Positions 10,286 through 18,731 of a stretch of DNA of 64,000 nt are shown one piece after another. The stretch comes from Geobacillus stearothermophilus ATCC 12980 (GTDB lineage Bacteria > Bacillota > Bacilli > Bacillales > Anoxybacillaceae), in contig NZ_CP128494.1 of NCBI RefSeq assembly GCF_030369615.1, positions 344,001 through 408,000 of the forward strand. The letters are read 5' to 3'. Made by a program: the position numbers and the translations under genes. The notes beneath the pieces were generated by a model that was not told the DNA's origin, ran no database searches, and saw only the letters and a program-made list of their open reading frames with translations. Positions within the stretch are counted from its first letter, which is position 1. The number at the start of each line of letters is the position of its first letter.

Positions 10286-11503
10286 ATGAAGGAGGTGATA
10301 AATATTTTAGTAACAAGAGTCGAACAACATCAAATTAATTCCTATCATTACTTATATCATTATTGTAATGATTTATGTTTCAAATCTAAAAATCTTTACA
10401 ATTATGCTAATTACATTGTTAGGCAAGAGTTTATAAATAACAATGAATGGATTCGTTATAATTCATTAGATAAGATGTTGAAACACGAACAAGTTTATAA
10501 AGAATTACCTGCTCAAACATCGCAACAAATATTAAGATTGCTAGATAAGAACTGGAAGTCATTTTTCAAGGCTATAAAGGATTGGATCAAAAACAAAGAA
10601 AAATATTTAGGTAAACCAAAATTGCCTAAATATAAAAAGAAAAATGGGCGTAATGTTGTGATTTTCACGAATCAACAATGTAAGATTAAAGATGGATACA
10701 TTAAATTTCCAAAAACTGATTTAAAACTAAAAACAAAGGTTATTGAAGGATTGCAACAAGTGCGAATTGTACCAAAGGGTAGTATTTACGTAATTGAAGT
10801 TGTTTATAAAAAAGAAATTCCAAATATGATTCGTGAAAGTAATCGTGTTGTAGGTATTGATTTAGGATTAAACAACTTTGTAACTATGGTAAATAACATC
10901 GGTGAAACACCGATTGTTATTAATGGCAAAGGAGTCAAATCCATAAATCAATACTACAACAAACAAAAAGCGTATTTTCAAAGTATTTTAAAGAAACAAA
11001 ATGGATTGGATTGGAGTAAAAGACTAGAAAAATTAACATTAAAACGGAACAATAAAATTAAAGACTTCATGCATAAAGCAAGCAGACATGTTGTAGATTG
11101 GTGTGTTAAACATAACATTGATACGATTGTTATTGGTAAAAATGATAATTGGAAACAAGAGGTTGATTTAGGGAAACGACTAAATCAAGCGTTCGTTCAA
11201 ATTCCTTATGATATGTTTATCCATCAATTACAGTACAAAGCGGAAGAGCAAGGGGTTCGTGTCATTGTAACAGAAGAAAGCTACACATCGAAATGTAGTT
11301 TTTTAGACATGGAAGAAATCAAAAAGCAAAAACAATACAAGGGGAAGCGCATCAAACGAGGATTATTCCAATCTGAGAAAGGAATACTGATTAACGCAGA
11401 TGTCAACGGAGCGTACAACATTATTAGGAAAGTATTCCCAAAGGCGTTTGCCGATGGGATAGAGGGTGTGGGGTTACACCCAGTTAAGCTAAACGTGGCT
11501 TAA
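10286..11503 (+). CDS. tnpB: TnpB-family RNA-guided endonuclease (IS605/IS607-type), copy 1
   Basis: This 405-residue TnpB has the three RuvC acidic positions: Asp in GIDLGLNNF (about 191), Glu in VTEESYTS (about 329) and Asp in NADVNGAYN (about 371). The zinc-finger cysteines of many TnpBs are mostly absent; only SKCSF remains. Base composition is far more AT-rich than its neighbours, a sign of transfer. No transposase gene accompanies it. The ATG at 10286 lies on its own AAGGAGGTG, so translation may really begin at the ATT at 10304, where copy 2 uses TTG. Residues 27-272 are nearly identical to copy 2 (24679-25884), but both ends differ. Confidence 0.92.
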   Translation: MKEVINILVTRVEQHQINSYHYLYHYCNDLCFKSKNLYNYANYIVRQEFINNNEWIRYNSLDKMLKHEQVYKELPAQTSQQILRLLDKNWKSFFKAIKDWIKNKEKYLGKPKLPKYKKKNGRNVVIFTNQQCKIKDGYIKFPKTDLKLKTKVIEGLQQVRIVPKGSIYVIEVVYKKEIPNMIRESNRVVGIDLGLNNFVTMVNNIGETPIVINGKGVKSINQYYNKQKAYFQSILKKQNGLDWSKRLEKLTLKRNNKIKDFMHKASRHVVDWCVKHNIDTIVIGKNDNWKQEVDLGKRLNQAFVQIPYDMFIHQLQYKAEEQGVRVIVTEESYTSKCSFLDMEEIKKQKQYKGKRIKRGLFQSEKGILINADVNGAYNIIRKVFPKAFADGIEGVGLHPVKLNVA

Positions 11504-11507
11504 CGAA

Positions 11508-11565
11508 GAATAATGTTTAATGAAGGATTTTAATATTTTTGAATAAATTAAACATTATTCATAAC
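11508..11565 (+). ncRNA. TnpB right-end hairpin (candidate omega/reRNA 3' part), copy 1
   Basis: A perfect 14-bp stem (11508-11521 with 11547-11560) begins 4 nt after the tnpB stop and is followed by CATAAC. Copy 2 has the equivalent hairpin and CATAAC at 24614-24674 with a compensating base-pair change. In TnpB systems the guide RNA comes from the 3' end of tnpB and runs into flanking DNA, so bases after 11565 may act as guide. That role is inferred. Confidence 0.55.
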
Positions 11566-11628
11566 CTGGAAGTTCGATCAACGGAAAAAGCATGAGCTGG
11601 AAAGCGCTCAGTGCTGATCGAAGCAGCG

Positions 11629-11662
11629 GAGGGGGGCGAACGTTCATCGCCCCTCTTGTTTG
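11629..11662 (+). terminator. Rho-independent terminator, probably the former thiC terminator
   Basis: The stem GAGGGGGGCGA / TCGCCCCTC (11629-11639 with 11647-11655) is followed by TTGTTTGTTG. Nothing on the plus strand just upstream except tnpB and thiC would need it. Confidence 0.6.
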
Positions 11663-11721
11663 TTGTGCAAATGGGTGTGGTTTTTTATTATTTTTAAAAT
11701 ATATAATTTTCAAAAAATATA

Positions 11722-11898
11722 TTTACAAATCGTTTCAGATGGATTATGATAATGGCATAAGGTGCAAATTTTGAATCATAGAATGATCATGAGGGGAAAA
11801 CTGCGCAGTCTATCGCGACGCCTTCGCCGGCGCTTCGCTTCCATAGACAGCGGCCAGTTGCGTCATCGAACCGTGGATGATGCCGGCCGCTTCTTTTT
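11722..11898 (+). ncRNA. Candidate structured RNA with its own promoter and terminator
   Basis: TTTACA (11722-11727) and TATGAT (11745-11750), 17 nt apart, form a good sigma-A promoter. The predicted transcript folds into one stem at 11808-11848 (GTCTAT/ATAGAC, GCGA/TCGC, CGCC/GGCG). A terminator-like stem at 11850-11890 (GCGGCC/GGCCGC enclosing GCGTCATC/GATGATGC) is followed by TTCTTTTT. No plausible gene follows on this strand; the next operon is convergent. I do not recognise the family. It may be a small RNA or a leader that lost its gene. Confidence 0.5.
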
Positions 11899-11932
11899 AT
11901 GGCGAAAGGGCCGGGTTTCAGATGGTTGGATC

Positions 11933-11963
11933 GCGTTTTTTCAGAAGGCCGGTGAAAAAACGC
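11933..11963. repeat. 11-bp inverted repeat
   Basis: GCGTTTTTTCA at 11933-11943 is the exact reverse complement of TGAAAAAACGC at 11953-11963. The stem is AT-rich with a 9-nt loop and could be a weak terminator for the RNA upstream. From 11964 to 12097 I see nothing else recognisable. Confidence 0.5.
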
Positions 11964-12097
11964 TGTTTTCCTTGATCGATGGGTGAACGTGTGAAAATAG
12001 GGGCTGATGCGACAAGGATTTTCTAATTGAGAAGCGATTCCGGGAAGCTGTTGCCCTAGTAAATCACCGGCCTTTTCGATGAGATGTATACCGCATC

Positions 12098-12130
12098 AAA
12101 AAAGAATATCCCGATTGGGTGCGGGATATC
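12098..12130 (-). terminator. Terminator of the puc (xanthine dehydrogenase) operon
   Basis: Read on the minus strand, the stem ATATCCCG / CGGGATAT (12122-12129 with 12106-12113) is followed by TCTTTTTT. It lies 10 nt past the pucE stop codon. Confidence 0.85.
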
Positions 12131-12139
12131 CATTGCTCG

Positions 12140-12625
12140 TCAAGGATCTGTTGGTTTTGCTTTTTTGGCTTCGAGCACTTCTTTGACCGCCGCTTCAATT
12201 TCTTGATAGCTTGTGCAGCGGCAAATATTCGACTCCAGCCATTCTTGAATCGTCGCCTCATCGGCGTTTGGGTGCCGCTCGATGAGCGCGTGGGCGTTCA
12301 TAATGAACCCAGGAGTGCAATAGCCGCACTGAAAGCCGAAGTGGCGGACGAAGGCGTGCTGAATGGGGGCATCATCAAGCCCTTCGATCGAGGTGATCTC
12401 TTTGCCGACCGTTTCGATAGCCAGCATCATGCATGATTTGATCGGCGTGCCGTCGACTAAGACGGTGCAGGCGCCGCAGTCGCCGTTCAAACAGCCTGGC
12501 TTGGCCCCGGTCAGCCCCAGCCCATCGCGCAAAACAAACAGCAGCGTTTCGGCTTGGCGAGTGACGATCGATCTTCGTTCTCCATTAACGTGCAGCACAA
12601 GCTCCCGCTTTGTCGTTTCCTCCAT
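12140..12625 (-). CDS. pucE: Xanthine dehydrogenase-type 2Fe-2S subunit
   Basis: This 161-residue small subunit passes electrons in a molybdenum hydroxylase. It carries two 2Fe-2S clusters: the plant-ferredoxin type CLNGDCGAC plus a further Cys at SCMM (about 45-66), and the C-terminal all-helical type GYCTPGF...ICRC (about 100-137). It resembles PucE of Bacillus purine catabolism and CoxS of related enzymes. It is the last gene of the operon, 21 nt after pucC. The purine role is inferred from the pucA and pucB neighbours; other hydroxylases of this family act on aldehydes, nicotinate or CO. Confidence 0.88.
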   Translation of the reverse strand: MEETTKRELVLHVNGERRSIVTRQAETLLFVLRDGLGLTGAKPGCLNGDCGACTVLVDGTPIKSCMMLAIETVGKEITSIEGLDDAPIQHAFVRHFGFQCGYCTPGFIMNAHALIERHPNADEATIQEWLESNICRCTSYQEIEAAVKEVLEAKKAKPTDP

Positions 12626-12646
12626 GTCCGCATGCTCACCTCCTGT

Positions 12647-13486
12647 TTAGACGGTTTCTCCGTCTCCGAGCTCACGAAGCATATCTTCAAGCAGCTGGGC
12701 GACGACAAACAGCCGGTAGTCTGCCGAGCCTTCAATATCGTGCAAAATCGGGCGCGGGAAGGCGTCAACCGCTGCTTGGATTCGTTCACCAACTGGGCGG
12801 TTCCGGTCGTTGAGGTGCGCCTCAACGTCAGCCGAGCGAAACGGAAACGGGCAGATGTCGCTTAGGGCAACGCGAACCGTCCCGTCTTTTTTCAGCGCTG
12901 CAATCGTCACAAGCGGGTAGCCGACTTCCCCTTGCTTGCGGCGCTTGCGGTGGAAATGGGGCAGGGTGGCGGTGGCACGGTCAACCTTGAACTGGACGAC
13001 AAATTCACCGCGGCCAAGCTGTAGCTGTTGATGAAACAAGTCAAGGAAGCGGCATTGCCTGATGCCGTATGGTCCGGCGATGATGACATCCGCTTCGGCG
13101 ACGAATAGCGGTAGTGCGGTCTCACGGTAAAAAATTTGTCCGCAGATGTTGCCGCCGAGCGTAATTTGGTTGCGCGCTGTCCGGTCGGCGACTTCTCGCG
13201 CCGCTTTTGTCAATAACGGGAACGGATTTGCTTCTTCGAGCTCGCCGAGGGAGAGCGCCGCTCCGAGCACGAGAGAACCATTGTCGACATCAAGCGACCG
13301 ACATTCAGGAATCGATTTTATGTCAATGACGGCAGCGGTGCGGACAAGGTTCAACCGAGACAACGTGATGATTTCCGTGCCGCCGTAGTAGAGCGTTCGT
13401 TTTCCATCCCGCTCGAGCGCCGCAAACAGCGCTGTCGCTTCGGCGATCGACTGCGGCCGGTAGTAGGCAAAGTCAAACGGAACCAT
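12647..13486 (-). CDS. pucC: Xanthine dehydrogenase-type FAD-binding subunit
   Basis: This 279-residue subunit carries the FAD that hands electrons to the acceptor. The N-terminus has the FAD-binding pattern YYGGTEIITL (about 34-43), and TLGGNICGQI (about 106-115) is the second flavin signature of CoxM/PucC proteins. ATG 13486 is chosen because GGGGACTCCT precedes it and the preceding frame overlaps pucD. Its start lies inside the last 14 nt of pucD, so the two are coupled. It has 22 nt to pucE. Family assignment is firm; the purine substrate is inferred from context. Confidence 0.88.
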   Translation of the reverse strand: MVPFDFAYYRPQSIAEATALFAALERDGKRTLYYGGTEIITLSRLNLVRTAAVIDIKSIPECRSLDVDNGSLVLGAALSLGELEEANPFPLLTKAAREVADRTARNQITLGGNICGQIFYRETALPLFVAEADVIIAGPYGIRQCRFLDLFHQQLQLGRGEFVVQFKVDRATATLPHFHRKRRKQGEVGYPLVTIAALKKDGTVRVALSDICPFPFRSADVEAHLNDRNRPVGERIQAAVDAFPRPILHDIEGSADYRLFVVAQLLEDMLRELGDGETV

Positions 13487-15800
13487 AGGAGTCCCCTTTC
13501 TGTGTCCGCCAAATGAGTTCAGGCACAAGCGGCAGTTCATTGAGCGGCACGCCGGCAGCGAGAGACAAGGCGTTTGCCAAGGCGGCGGGCATGCCGATCA
13601 AGCCATGTTCGCCGATGCCGCGAGCGCCGTACGGGGCATCGATTTGCGGCGTTTCAACAAACTCAACGATGTACTCTGGATGTTCGCCGAAGCGAATCGG
13701 CCGGTATGTGCGCAACTGTGGGTTTAACACGCGCTGTTCGTTGTCAAACAGAAACCCTTCGCGGCTGGAAAAGCTTAGCCCCATGCTCATCGCCCCCATC
13801 GCTTGGCCAAGCGCTGCCTTTGGGTTGAGCACTTTGCCGGCATCAATGACCGCATACGCTTTGACAATGCGATACGTGTAGTCGCGGCGGTTGAACTCAA
13901 TTTCCACTCCCTCGGCGCATACGCCCCATTCCGGTCCCGGTTTGCCGGCGCCGGTCTTTGGATCAAGCGGGGTCAAGTGGCGCAAAATGTAGCGGCCGCG
14001 CCCGATCACTTGCCCGCCGATGGCGTTGCCGTTCGGAAACTTGTAGCCATAGGCGATGTCTTTGATCGGAAGAAAGATGGCCGGGTCATCGCGCAAAAAG
14101 ACGCGCCCGAACCCGACTTCCAAATCGTCCGGCGAGGCCCGCAAGACGCAGGCGGCGATGTCTTTTAACTGACGGATGGCGTCGTCGGCAGCGGCAAGCG
14201 CCGCACGTCCGGCCATAAACGTCCCGCGGCTGGCGACTGTTTTCCAATGTTCCGGCGTCGTTTGCGTATCAATATCCATTTTGACATGGACACAATCGAC
14301 GTCCATCTTCAGCCGTTCAGAAACGATTTGCGCGAGCACCGTTTTCGTTCCGGTTCCGATTTCGACGACGCCGGAGATGACGTTGACACTGCCGTCGGAG
14401 TTGAACGTTAAGATGACGCCCGAGCTAGCATCTGTGTCGATCGTCGATGTTTTCCAGCCGCTGCTGATTCCCTTTGCTCTTACCGTATAAGCGTCCACTT
14501 CGACGCGCTGCCACTCGTCCCAGCGCATCAGCTCGCGCAACCGGTCGAGGCAGGCTGGCATGTTGCCGACGTTGCTTTTCGTGAGCCGCACTTGCGTCGG
14601 GGTCGTATGCCCCGGGCGGATGGCATTTTTGCGCCGCACCTCCCATGGGTCAAGTTGAAGCGTTCGTGCCAATTCATCGATGGCCCGCTCAACGGCAAAT
14701 GCCTGTTCGCAATGGCCAAAACTGCGAAACGGCGTCGCGTACGGGCGATTCGTATAGACGCACAATGAATCACAAAAGACGTTTTCGACATGGTACGGGC
14801 CGGTGCAATCGACGGCTGCGGCGCGGCTGACATCGATCGCCTTGTCGGAATAAGCCCCGCCGTCAAATAGAAATAAGATTTCCATGGCCTTGAACAAGCC
14901 CTCTTTTGTCGCGCCGATTTTGACGGTTGCCTCCAAACCGATATGGACGGGTGAAGTGACCATGTCATGCTCGCGGCTGTTCCAGACGCTCACTTTTCGG
15001 CCGCCGACCGCTTTGGAGGCAAGGTAGGCAAGCAGCTCAAGCTGGACGGGTGCTTTTCCTCCGTAGGCGCCGCCGACAAGCGGCGTATGGACGATGACTT
15101 TGCCGGTTTCTTCGCCAAAATACGTATGAAGCAACTTCTTGATCATAAACGGTGACTGTGAGGAGGCGGAAATATGGATCGTGCCGTCCGGCCAAATTTC
15201 TGCCGTGGCGCAGCGTGTTTCCATCGCGATATGATCGGAAGGGGCGAACGATACGCTTGTTTCGACGATGACGTCGCTTTCCGCAAACCCTTGTTCAATG
15301 TTGCCTTTTCGGATTTTCGTCCGCTGGGCGACGTTTGTCCCTGGCTCAGGATAAGTGGTTTTGTTTTTTTCATAGCGGTCGAGATGTTCATGCAATAATG
15401 GAGCGCCTTCTTTCAACGCCTCACGCGGCGAGCCGACCGCCGGAAGCGGCTCGTAGGCGACGCGGACAAGGCGGGCCGCCTGTTCGGCTTGAACGAGCGT
15501 ATCGGCGACGACGACGGCGACGACTTCGCCATAGTAGCGCACTTTGTCGAAAGCGATCGGAGGGCGGTCGCGCATGTCTTCACCGGTAAGCGGCAGCCCC
15601 TCGCCGGTCACAACAGCATGGACGCCAGGGGCGGCGAGCGCGCGGCGTGCCTCCAGCGAGAGGATGCGCGCGTGGGCGTATGGGCTTGTCACCAAAGAGG
15701 CATGAAGCATCCCCTGTTCTTTGAAATCGTTCGTATATTTCGCCCGGCCGGTCACTTTATCCCACGCTTCTTTGCGGATAATGCTTTTACCGACGGCCAT
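13473..15800 (-). CDS. pucD: Xanthine dehydrogenase-type molybdenum-binding subunit
   Basis: This 775-residue catalytic subunit binds the molybdenum cytosine dinucleotide cofactor and hydroxylates the substrate. Domains run as in CoxL/XdhA: an N-terminal hammerhead (KVTGRAKYTNDF, about 14-25), cofactor-binding segments GGAYGGKAPVQ and FRSFGHCEQAFAVE, a VEIGTGTKT stretch, and the C-terminal GARGIGEHGLIG that holds the catalytic-Glu region. ATG 15800 has GAAAAGGAGGGACG upstream; longer in-frame starts lie inside the previous gene. It overlaps pucB by 14 nt and pucC by 14 nt. Gene order A-B-D-C-E differs from B. subtilis pucABCDE. Confidence 0.92.
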   Translation of the reverse strand: MAVGKSIIRKEAWDKVTGRAKYTNDFKEQGMLHASLVTSPYAHARILSLEARRALAAPGVHAVVTGEGLPLTGEDMRDRPPIAFDKVRYYGEVVAVVVADTLVQAEQAARLVRVAYEPLPAVGSPREALKEGAPLLHEHLDRYEKNKTTYPEPGTNVAQRTKIRKGNIEQGFAESDVIVETSVSFAPSDHIAMETRCATAEIWPDGTIHISASSQSPFMIKKLLHTYFGEETGKVIVHTPLVGGAYGGKAPVQLELLAYLASKAVGGRKVSVWNSREHDMVTSPVHIGLEATVKIGATKEGLFKAMEILFLFDGGAYSDKAIDVSRAAAVDCTGPYHVENVFCDSLCVYTNRPYATPFRSFGHCEQAFAVERAIDELARTLQLDPWEVRRKNAIRPGHTTPTQVRLTKSNVGNMPACLDRLRELMRWDEWQRVEVDAYTVRAKGISSGWKTSTIDTDASSGVILTFNSDGSVNVISGVVEIGTGTKTVLAQIVSERLKMDVDCVHVKMDIDTQTTPEHWKTVASRGTFMAGRAALAAADDAIRQLKDIAACVLRASPDDLEVGFGRVFLRDDPAIFLPIKDIAYGYKFPNGNAIGGQVIGRGRYILRHLTPLDPKTGAGKPGPEWGVCAEGVEIEFNRRDYTYRIVKAYAVIDAGKVLNPKAALGQAMGAMSMGLSFSSREGFLFDNEQRVLNPQLRTYRPIRFGEHPEYIVEFVETPQIDAPYGARGIGEHGLIGMPAALANALSLAAGVPLNELPLVPELIWRTQKGDSYGSV

Positions 15801-16425
15801 GGGGGCGTCCCTCCTTTTCTTCTCGATAGATGGTGGCGCGTTCATAATCGTCTTTTGTGTCGATGTCAATACCGGTTGACGCATCACCTTCGTACAAAAG
15901 ACCATGCCAGTGGGGATCGCGAAAGAGCGTGCGCCCACCGGCATCGCCGTTCAGCGCCAAGAGAGCGGGAAACATTGGGCTTCCAAAAATAACTGGGGGC
16001 ATCGGCACACCGGAGCAGGAGAAGGCGGCGTAATCGGGACGATGGCGTCGATAAAGGCCGGCTAGCGCATTGATCGTGTCGGATGTGACGAACGGTTGGT
16101 CGGCCAATAAGACAGCAGCGGCGTCCGCTCTTTCCTCCATCGCTCGGCGCAACCCGCAGGCCAGCGAATGAGCCAGGCCGCGGTGACAAGCGGCGCAACG
16201 GACAAGGCGGCATTTGTCATGGCCTAGCAGCGCGTCAGGAAGCCAGGCGAGCGCATCGTCTTGAGGGACGACAACGATGACGGGCGCAAGGCAAGAATGA
16301 AACGCCGCTTTCAGGCCGGCGGCGCCAAGCGTCCCATCCCCCCATGGCAGGGCGCGTTTATCGGCCCCCATCCGCCTGCTTTGTCCGGCCGCTAAATAAA
16401 TGGCGGCGATCGTGATGTCCTTCAT
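15787..16425 (-). CDS. pucB: Molybdenum cofactor cytidylyltransferase-like protein
   Basis: This 212-residue MobA/MocA-type nucleotidyltransferase has the signature LAAGQSRRMGADKRALPWG (about 11-29) and the metal-binding LLADQPF (about 105-111), then the conserved PPVIFG. MocA enzymes attach CMP to molybdopterin for xanthine dehydrogenase-family proteins, which fits its place between xdhC-like pucA and the molybdenum subunit. It overlaps pucA by 4 nt (ATGA) and pucD by 14 nt. CMP rather than GMP transfer is inferred from the operon. Confidence 0.88.
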   Translation of the reverse strand: MKDITIAAIYLAAGQSRRMGADKRALPWGDGTLGAAGLKAAFHSCLAPVIVVVPQDDALAWLPDALLGHDKCRLVRCAACHRGLAHSLACGLRRAMEERADAAAVLLADQPFVTSDTINALAGLYRRHRPDYAAFSCSGVPMPPVIFGSPMFPALLALNGDAGGRTLFRDPHWHGLLYEGDASTGIDIDTKDDYERATIYREEKEGRPHGRR

Positions 16426-17450
16426 TGGGCGGCCTCCGCTCCATGCCTGCGCAACACGCTGATCAGCTCGGCGGTGATGCTGATGGCGATTTCATGTGGG
16501 CTGCGCGCGCCGATGGACAGCCCAACCGGCGAACGGACAAACGGCGGGGCGGAGCCGGAAGGAAAGAGGCGGTCGGTGCGCCGCCGCGGGCCGAGCACGC
16601 CAAGGTAGGCGAGCGGTTTGTCAGCCAGCAGCGAGACGAGTTCGCGGTCGCGTTCAAATTGGTGGGTCATCACGATGACAAAATCGCGTTCATTCAAATG
16701 GAGCATTGGCACCGTTTCATGCGGAAAGCCAACCACCCATTCATCAGCGTCGGACACATGGGATGGATGGCAAAACGCTGGGCGCCAATCACTCACGGTA
16801 ACGGAAAATCCCGCCGCTTTGGCCGCCGCGACGAGCGGCGGGGCGTCCGGACCGGCGCCGAAAATGACGAGGCGCGGCTTTGGCCAAAAGTGCTGAACGT
16901 AAAATGTTTCCCCGTCCACTTCGTACAAACCGCTTCGCCCTTGATAAAACGGCGTTTTGTGAAGCCATTCGCGCCATTCCCGATGCGGCGTCCGACGGCA
17001 ACCGCCGAATTGTTCGCCTGTTTCACTTTGGAAAAACGGCCGCTCGTCTGGATACATGATGCTTCGGACCATCAGTACATGTTCGCCGCGGTCAAGGCAA
17101 TGCTTGAGCGCCAGCCAATCGAGTTTTGCGTCGCTTGTGACCGGCTCGAGCCAAATGTGGACGAGGCCGTTGCAACCAGCACCCTGCCCCCACGACAAAT
17201 CGTCCTCGGTCCGCAAATCAAACGAGACAGCAGCTACCTGGCGGTTGGCCAATACGTCACGCGCGTAGGCCGCCACCGCTTCTTCGAGGCATCCGCCGCT
17301 CAGCAGCCCGACTGTTTCTCCGTTGGCGCCAATCCACATGCACGTCCCTTCTTTTTGGTAGGCTGAGCCTTCCACACTGATGATGATGGCTAACACACCG
17401 TCGCCCGGCGCGGCGGCGATCGCCTCGAGCACAGCATGGGAACTCTCCAT
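16422..17450 (-). CDS. pucA: XdhC/CoxI-family molybdenum enzyme maturation factor
   Basis: This 342-residue protein matches the XdhC family, which carries and sulfurates the molybdenum cofactor before insertion. It has the N-terminal XdhC_CoxI domain with EGSAYQKEGTCMW (about 27-39) and GLLSGGCLEEAV (about 48-59). A C-terminal Rossmann domain begins at LVIFGAGPDAPPLV (about 197-210) and ends with GLSIGARSPHEIAISI. ATG 17450 is preceded by GAAAGGAGGATGAGCC. It is the first long gene of the puc operon, which may begin with the 36-residue frame just upstream. Confidence 0.9.
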   Translation of the reverse strand: MESSHAVLEAIAAAPGDGVLAIIISVEGSAYQKEGTCMWIGANGETVGLLSGGCLEEAVAAYARDVLANRQVAAVSFDLRTEDDLSWGQGAGCNGLVHIWLEPVTSDAKLDWLALKHCLDRGEHVLMVRSIMYPDERPFFQSETGEQFGGCRRTPHREWREWLHKTPFYQGRSGLYEVDGETFYVQHFWPKPRLVIFGAGPDAPPLVAAAKAAGFSVTVSDWRPAFCHPSHVSDADEWVVGFPHETVPMLHLNERDFVIVMTHQFERDRELVSLLADKPLAYLGVLGPRRRTDRLFPSGSAPPFVRSPVGLSIGARSPHEIAISITAELISVLRRHGAEAAQ

Positions 17451-17453
17451 GGC

Positions 17454-17564
17454 TCATCCTCCTTTCGCATTGCGCCAAAGGCGGCTGAGCTGTTGAAAGC
17501 GCGGTGGGACGGACGATTCATAAGATTTCGTAATGGTTGTAAGCGGCGGCAGCGGGTGGGCCAT
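17454..17564 (-). CDS. Possible 36-residue leader peptide of the puc operon
   Basis: ATG at 17562-17564 is preceded by AAAGGGGGACGACCTG, a good ribosome site. The frame ends at 17454, within the pucA ribosome-site region, so translation could couple to pucA. The product begins MAHPLPPLTTITKSYESS and ends LWRNAKGG. I recognise no family. Support is the ribosome site and position only. Confidence 0.4.
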   Translation of the reverse strand: MAHPLPPLTTITKSYESSVPPRFQQLSRLWRNAKGG

Positions 17565-17629
17565 CAGGTCGTCCCCCTTTCGAAAAAGGGCTCTGCTATC
17601 ATTATATTTCGGAAACAAATGCCCATGAC

Positions 17630-17667
17630 TGAAAAAGGAAAGAAGCCAGCCGTCATCGGCTAGCTTC
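17630..17667 (-). terminator. Terminator of the SPFH-RHH operon
   Basis: On the minus strand the 11-bp stem GAAGCTAGCCG / CGGCTGGCTTC (17657-17667 with 17642-17652; one G-T pair) is followed by TTTCCTTTTT. Its first arm overlaps the stop codon of the ribbon-helix-helix gene. Confidence 0.85.
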
Positions 17668-17839
17668 CTTGTTTTGGATCGTTTTTTCCTTTTCCGAGCC
17701 GTCCAGCGCGCTTTGCCGCCTCCCGCAGCAAATACTCGATTTGGGCGTTGACGCTGCGAAACTCGTCCTGCGCCCATTGCTCTAGTATGGCGTACAGGTC
17801 ATAATCAATGCGCAAAGGGAATTGTTTTTTCGCTGCCAT
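17660..17839 (-). CDS. Arc/CopG-type ribbon-helix-helix protein
   Basis: This 59-residue protein reads like an Arc-family DNA-binding protein. A beta strand [16 protein letters not shown] (about 3-18) is followed by two helices, [20 protein letters not shown] (about 20-39), and a basic tail. ATG 17839 gives the compact Arc length; another ATG four codons upstream is possible. It lies 15 nt after the SPFH gene on the same strand. Small Arc proteins often accompany SPFH genes in Bacillaceae. An obvious target is the palindrome at 18732 upstream of this operon, which is inference. Confidence 0.8.
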   Translation of the reverse strand: MAAKKQFPLRIDYDLYAILEQWAQDEFRSVNAQIEYLLREAAKRAGRLGKGKNDPKQGS

Positions 17840-17854
17840 CGCACTCCACAACCA

Positions 17855-18700
17855 TCAGTATAGACTGCCGGTATTGATCACCGGCTGGGCGGCGCGCTCG
17901 GAGACGATCGCCACCATCAAGTTGTTCACCATTGCGGCTTTTCGTTCATCATCTAACTCTAAAACGTTTTCTTTGTCAAGCTGTTCGATCGCCATGCGCG
18001 CCATCGAGACGGCGCCTTCGACGATCTTTTTCCGGGCGGCCAAAATGGCGGCGGCTTGCTGGCGTTGGAGCATGGCGCCCGCGATTTCCGGCGAGTAGGC
18101 CAAGTGGGTGAGGCGCGCTTCCATCACGTCAACTCCGGCAATGCGCAGCCGGTCTTGCAATTCTTGGGCAAGCACATCAGAAATGACATCCGCATTGCCG
18201 CGCAGCGTGATCTCGTTGTCGTCTTTAAACGTGTCGTATGGATATTTCGTTGCGACATGGCGGATGGCCGCTTCGCTTTGAATCTCAACAAATTGTTCAT
18301 AATCATCAACGTCAAACACCGCCTTGGCTGAATCGATGACGCGAAAGACGACGACGGCGGCGATTTCAATTGGATTGCCTTGAACATCGTTCACTTTCAG
18401 CTTCTTGCTCGTGAAGTTGCGCACGCGCAGCGATACTTTCTTTCGAACGGTGAGCGGCACGGTGAAAAACAGCCCGCTGTCGCGAATCGTGCCAAAGTAG
18501 CGGCCGAAAAAAATGATCACTTTTGCTTGATTCGGCTGAACGATCGTGATGCCAGTCGCCAAGAAGGCGGCAAGGGCGAAGCAGAAAACGGCCAATAAGA
18601 GCTGCGCTTGAATGAGGCTGACAAAACCAGCCAGAACGAAAAGGGCGACGCATCCGATGCCGATAAATCCATCTATGCGCCATGCTTCTTGTTCTCTCAT
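17855..18700 (-). CDS. SPFH/Band 7 domain membrane protein
   Basis: This 281-residue protein has two N-terminal hydrophobic segments (about 12-33 and 36-56). The SPFH domain follows, with VQPNQAKVIIFFGRYFGTIRD (first about 60-80) and LRVRNFTSKKLKVNDVQGNP. A C-terminal Ala/Glu-rich coiled coil (about 200-250) includes RQQAAAILAARKKIVEGAV. ATG 18700 has GGGGGATAGGG upstream; in-frame starts further upstream lack a ribosome site and contain the operator region. SPFH proteins form membrane-bound oligomers that scaffold other proteins. It shares an operon with the small ribbon-helix-helix gene. Confidence 0.9.
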   Translation of the reverse strand: MREQEAWRIDGFIGIGCVALFVLAGFVSLIQAQLLLAVFCFALAAFLATGITIVQPNQAKVIIFFGRYFGTIRDSGLFFTVPLTVRKKVSLRVRNFTSKKLKVNDVQGNPIEIAAVVVFRVIDSAKAVFDVDDYEQFVEIQSEAAIRHVATKYPYDTFKDDNEITLRGNADVISDVLAQELQDRLRIAGVDVMEARLTHLAYSPEIAGAMLQRQQAAAILAARKKIVEGAVSMARMAIEQLDKENVLELDDERKAAMVNNLMVAIVSERAAQPVINTGSLY

Positions 18701-18731
18701 CCCTATCCCCCTTATAATGTCGATTTGATAT

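Noticed and set aside
11762..11986. 74-codon frame in the thiC-puc gap
   Set aside because: It runs through the stems of the candidate RNA, is Arg-rich by chance, and has no family or conserved start.
16425..17366. 313-codon open frame on the plus strand antisense to pucA
   Set aside because: It is a GC-rich shadow: no ribosome site, no family motif, and the minus-strand XdhC-type protein fully explains the region.
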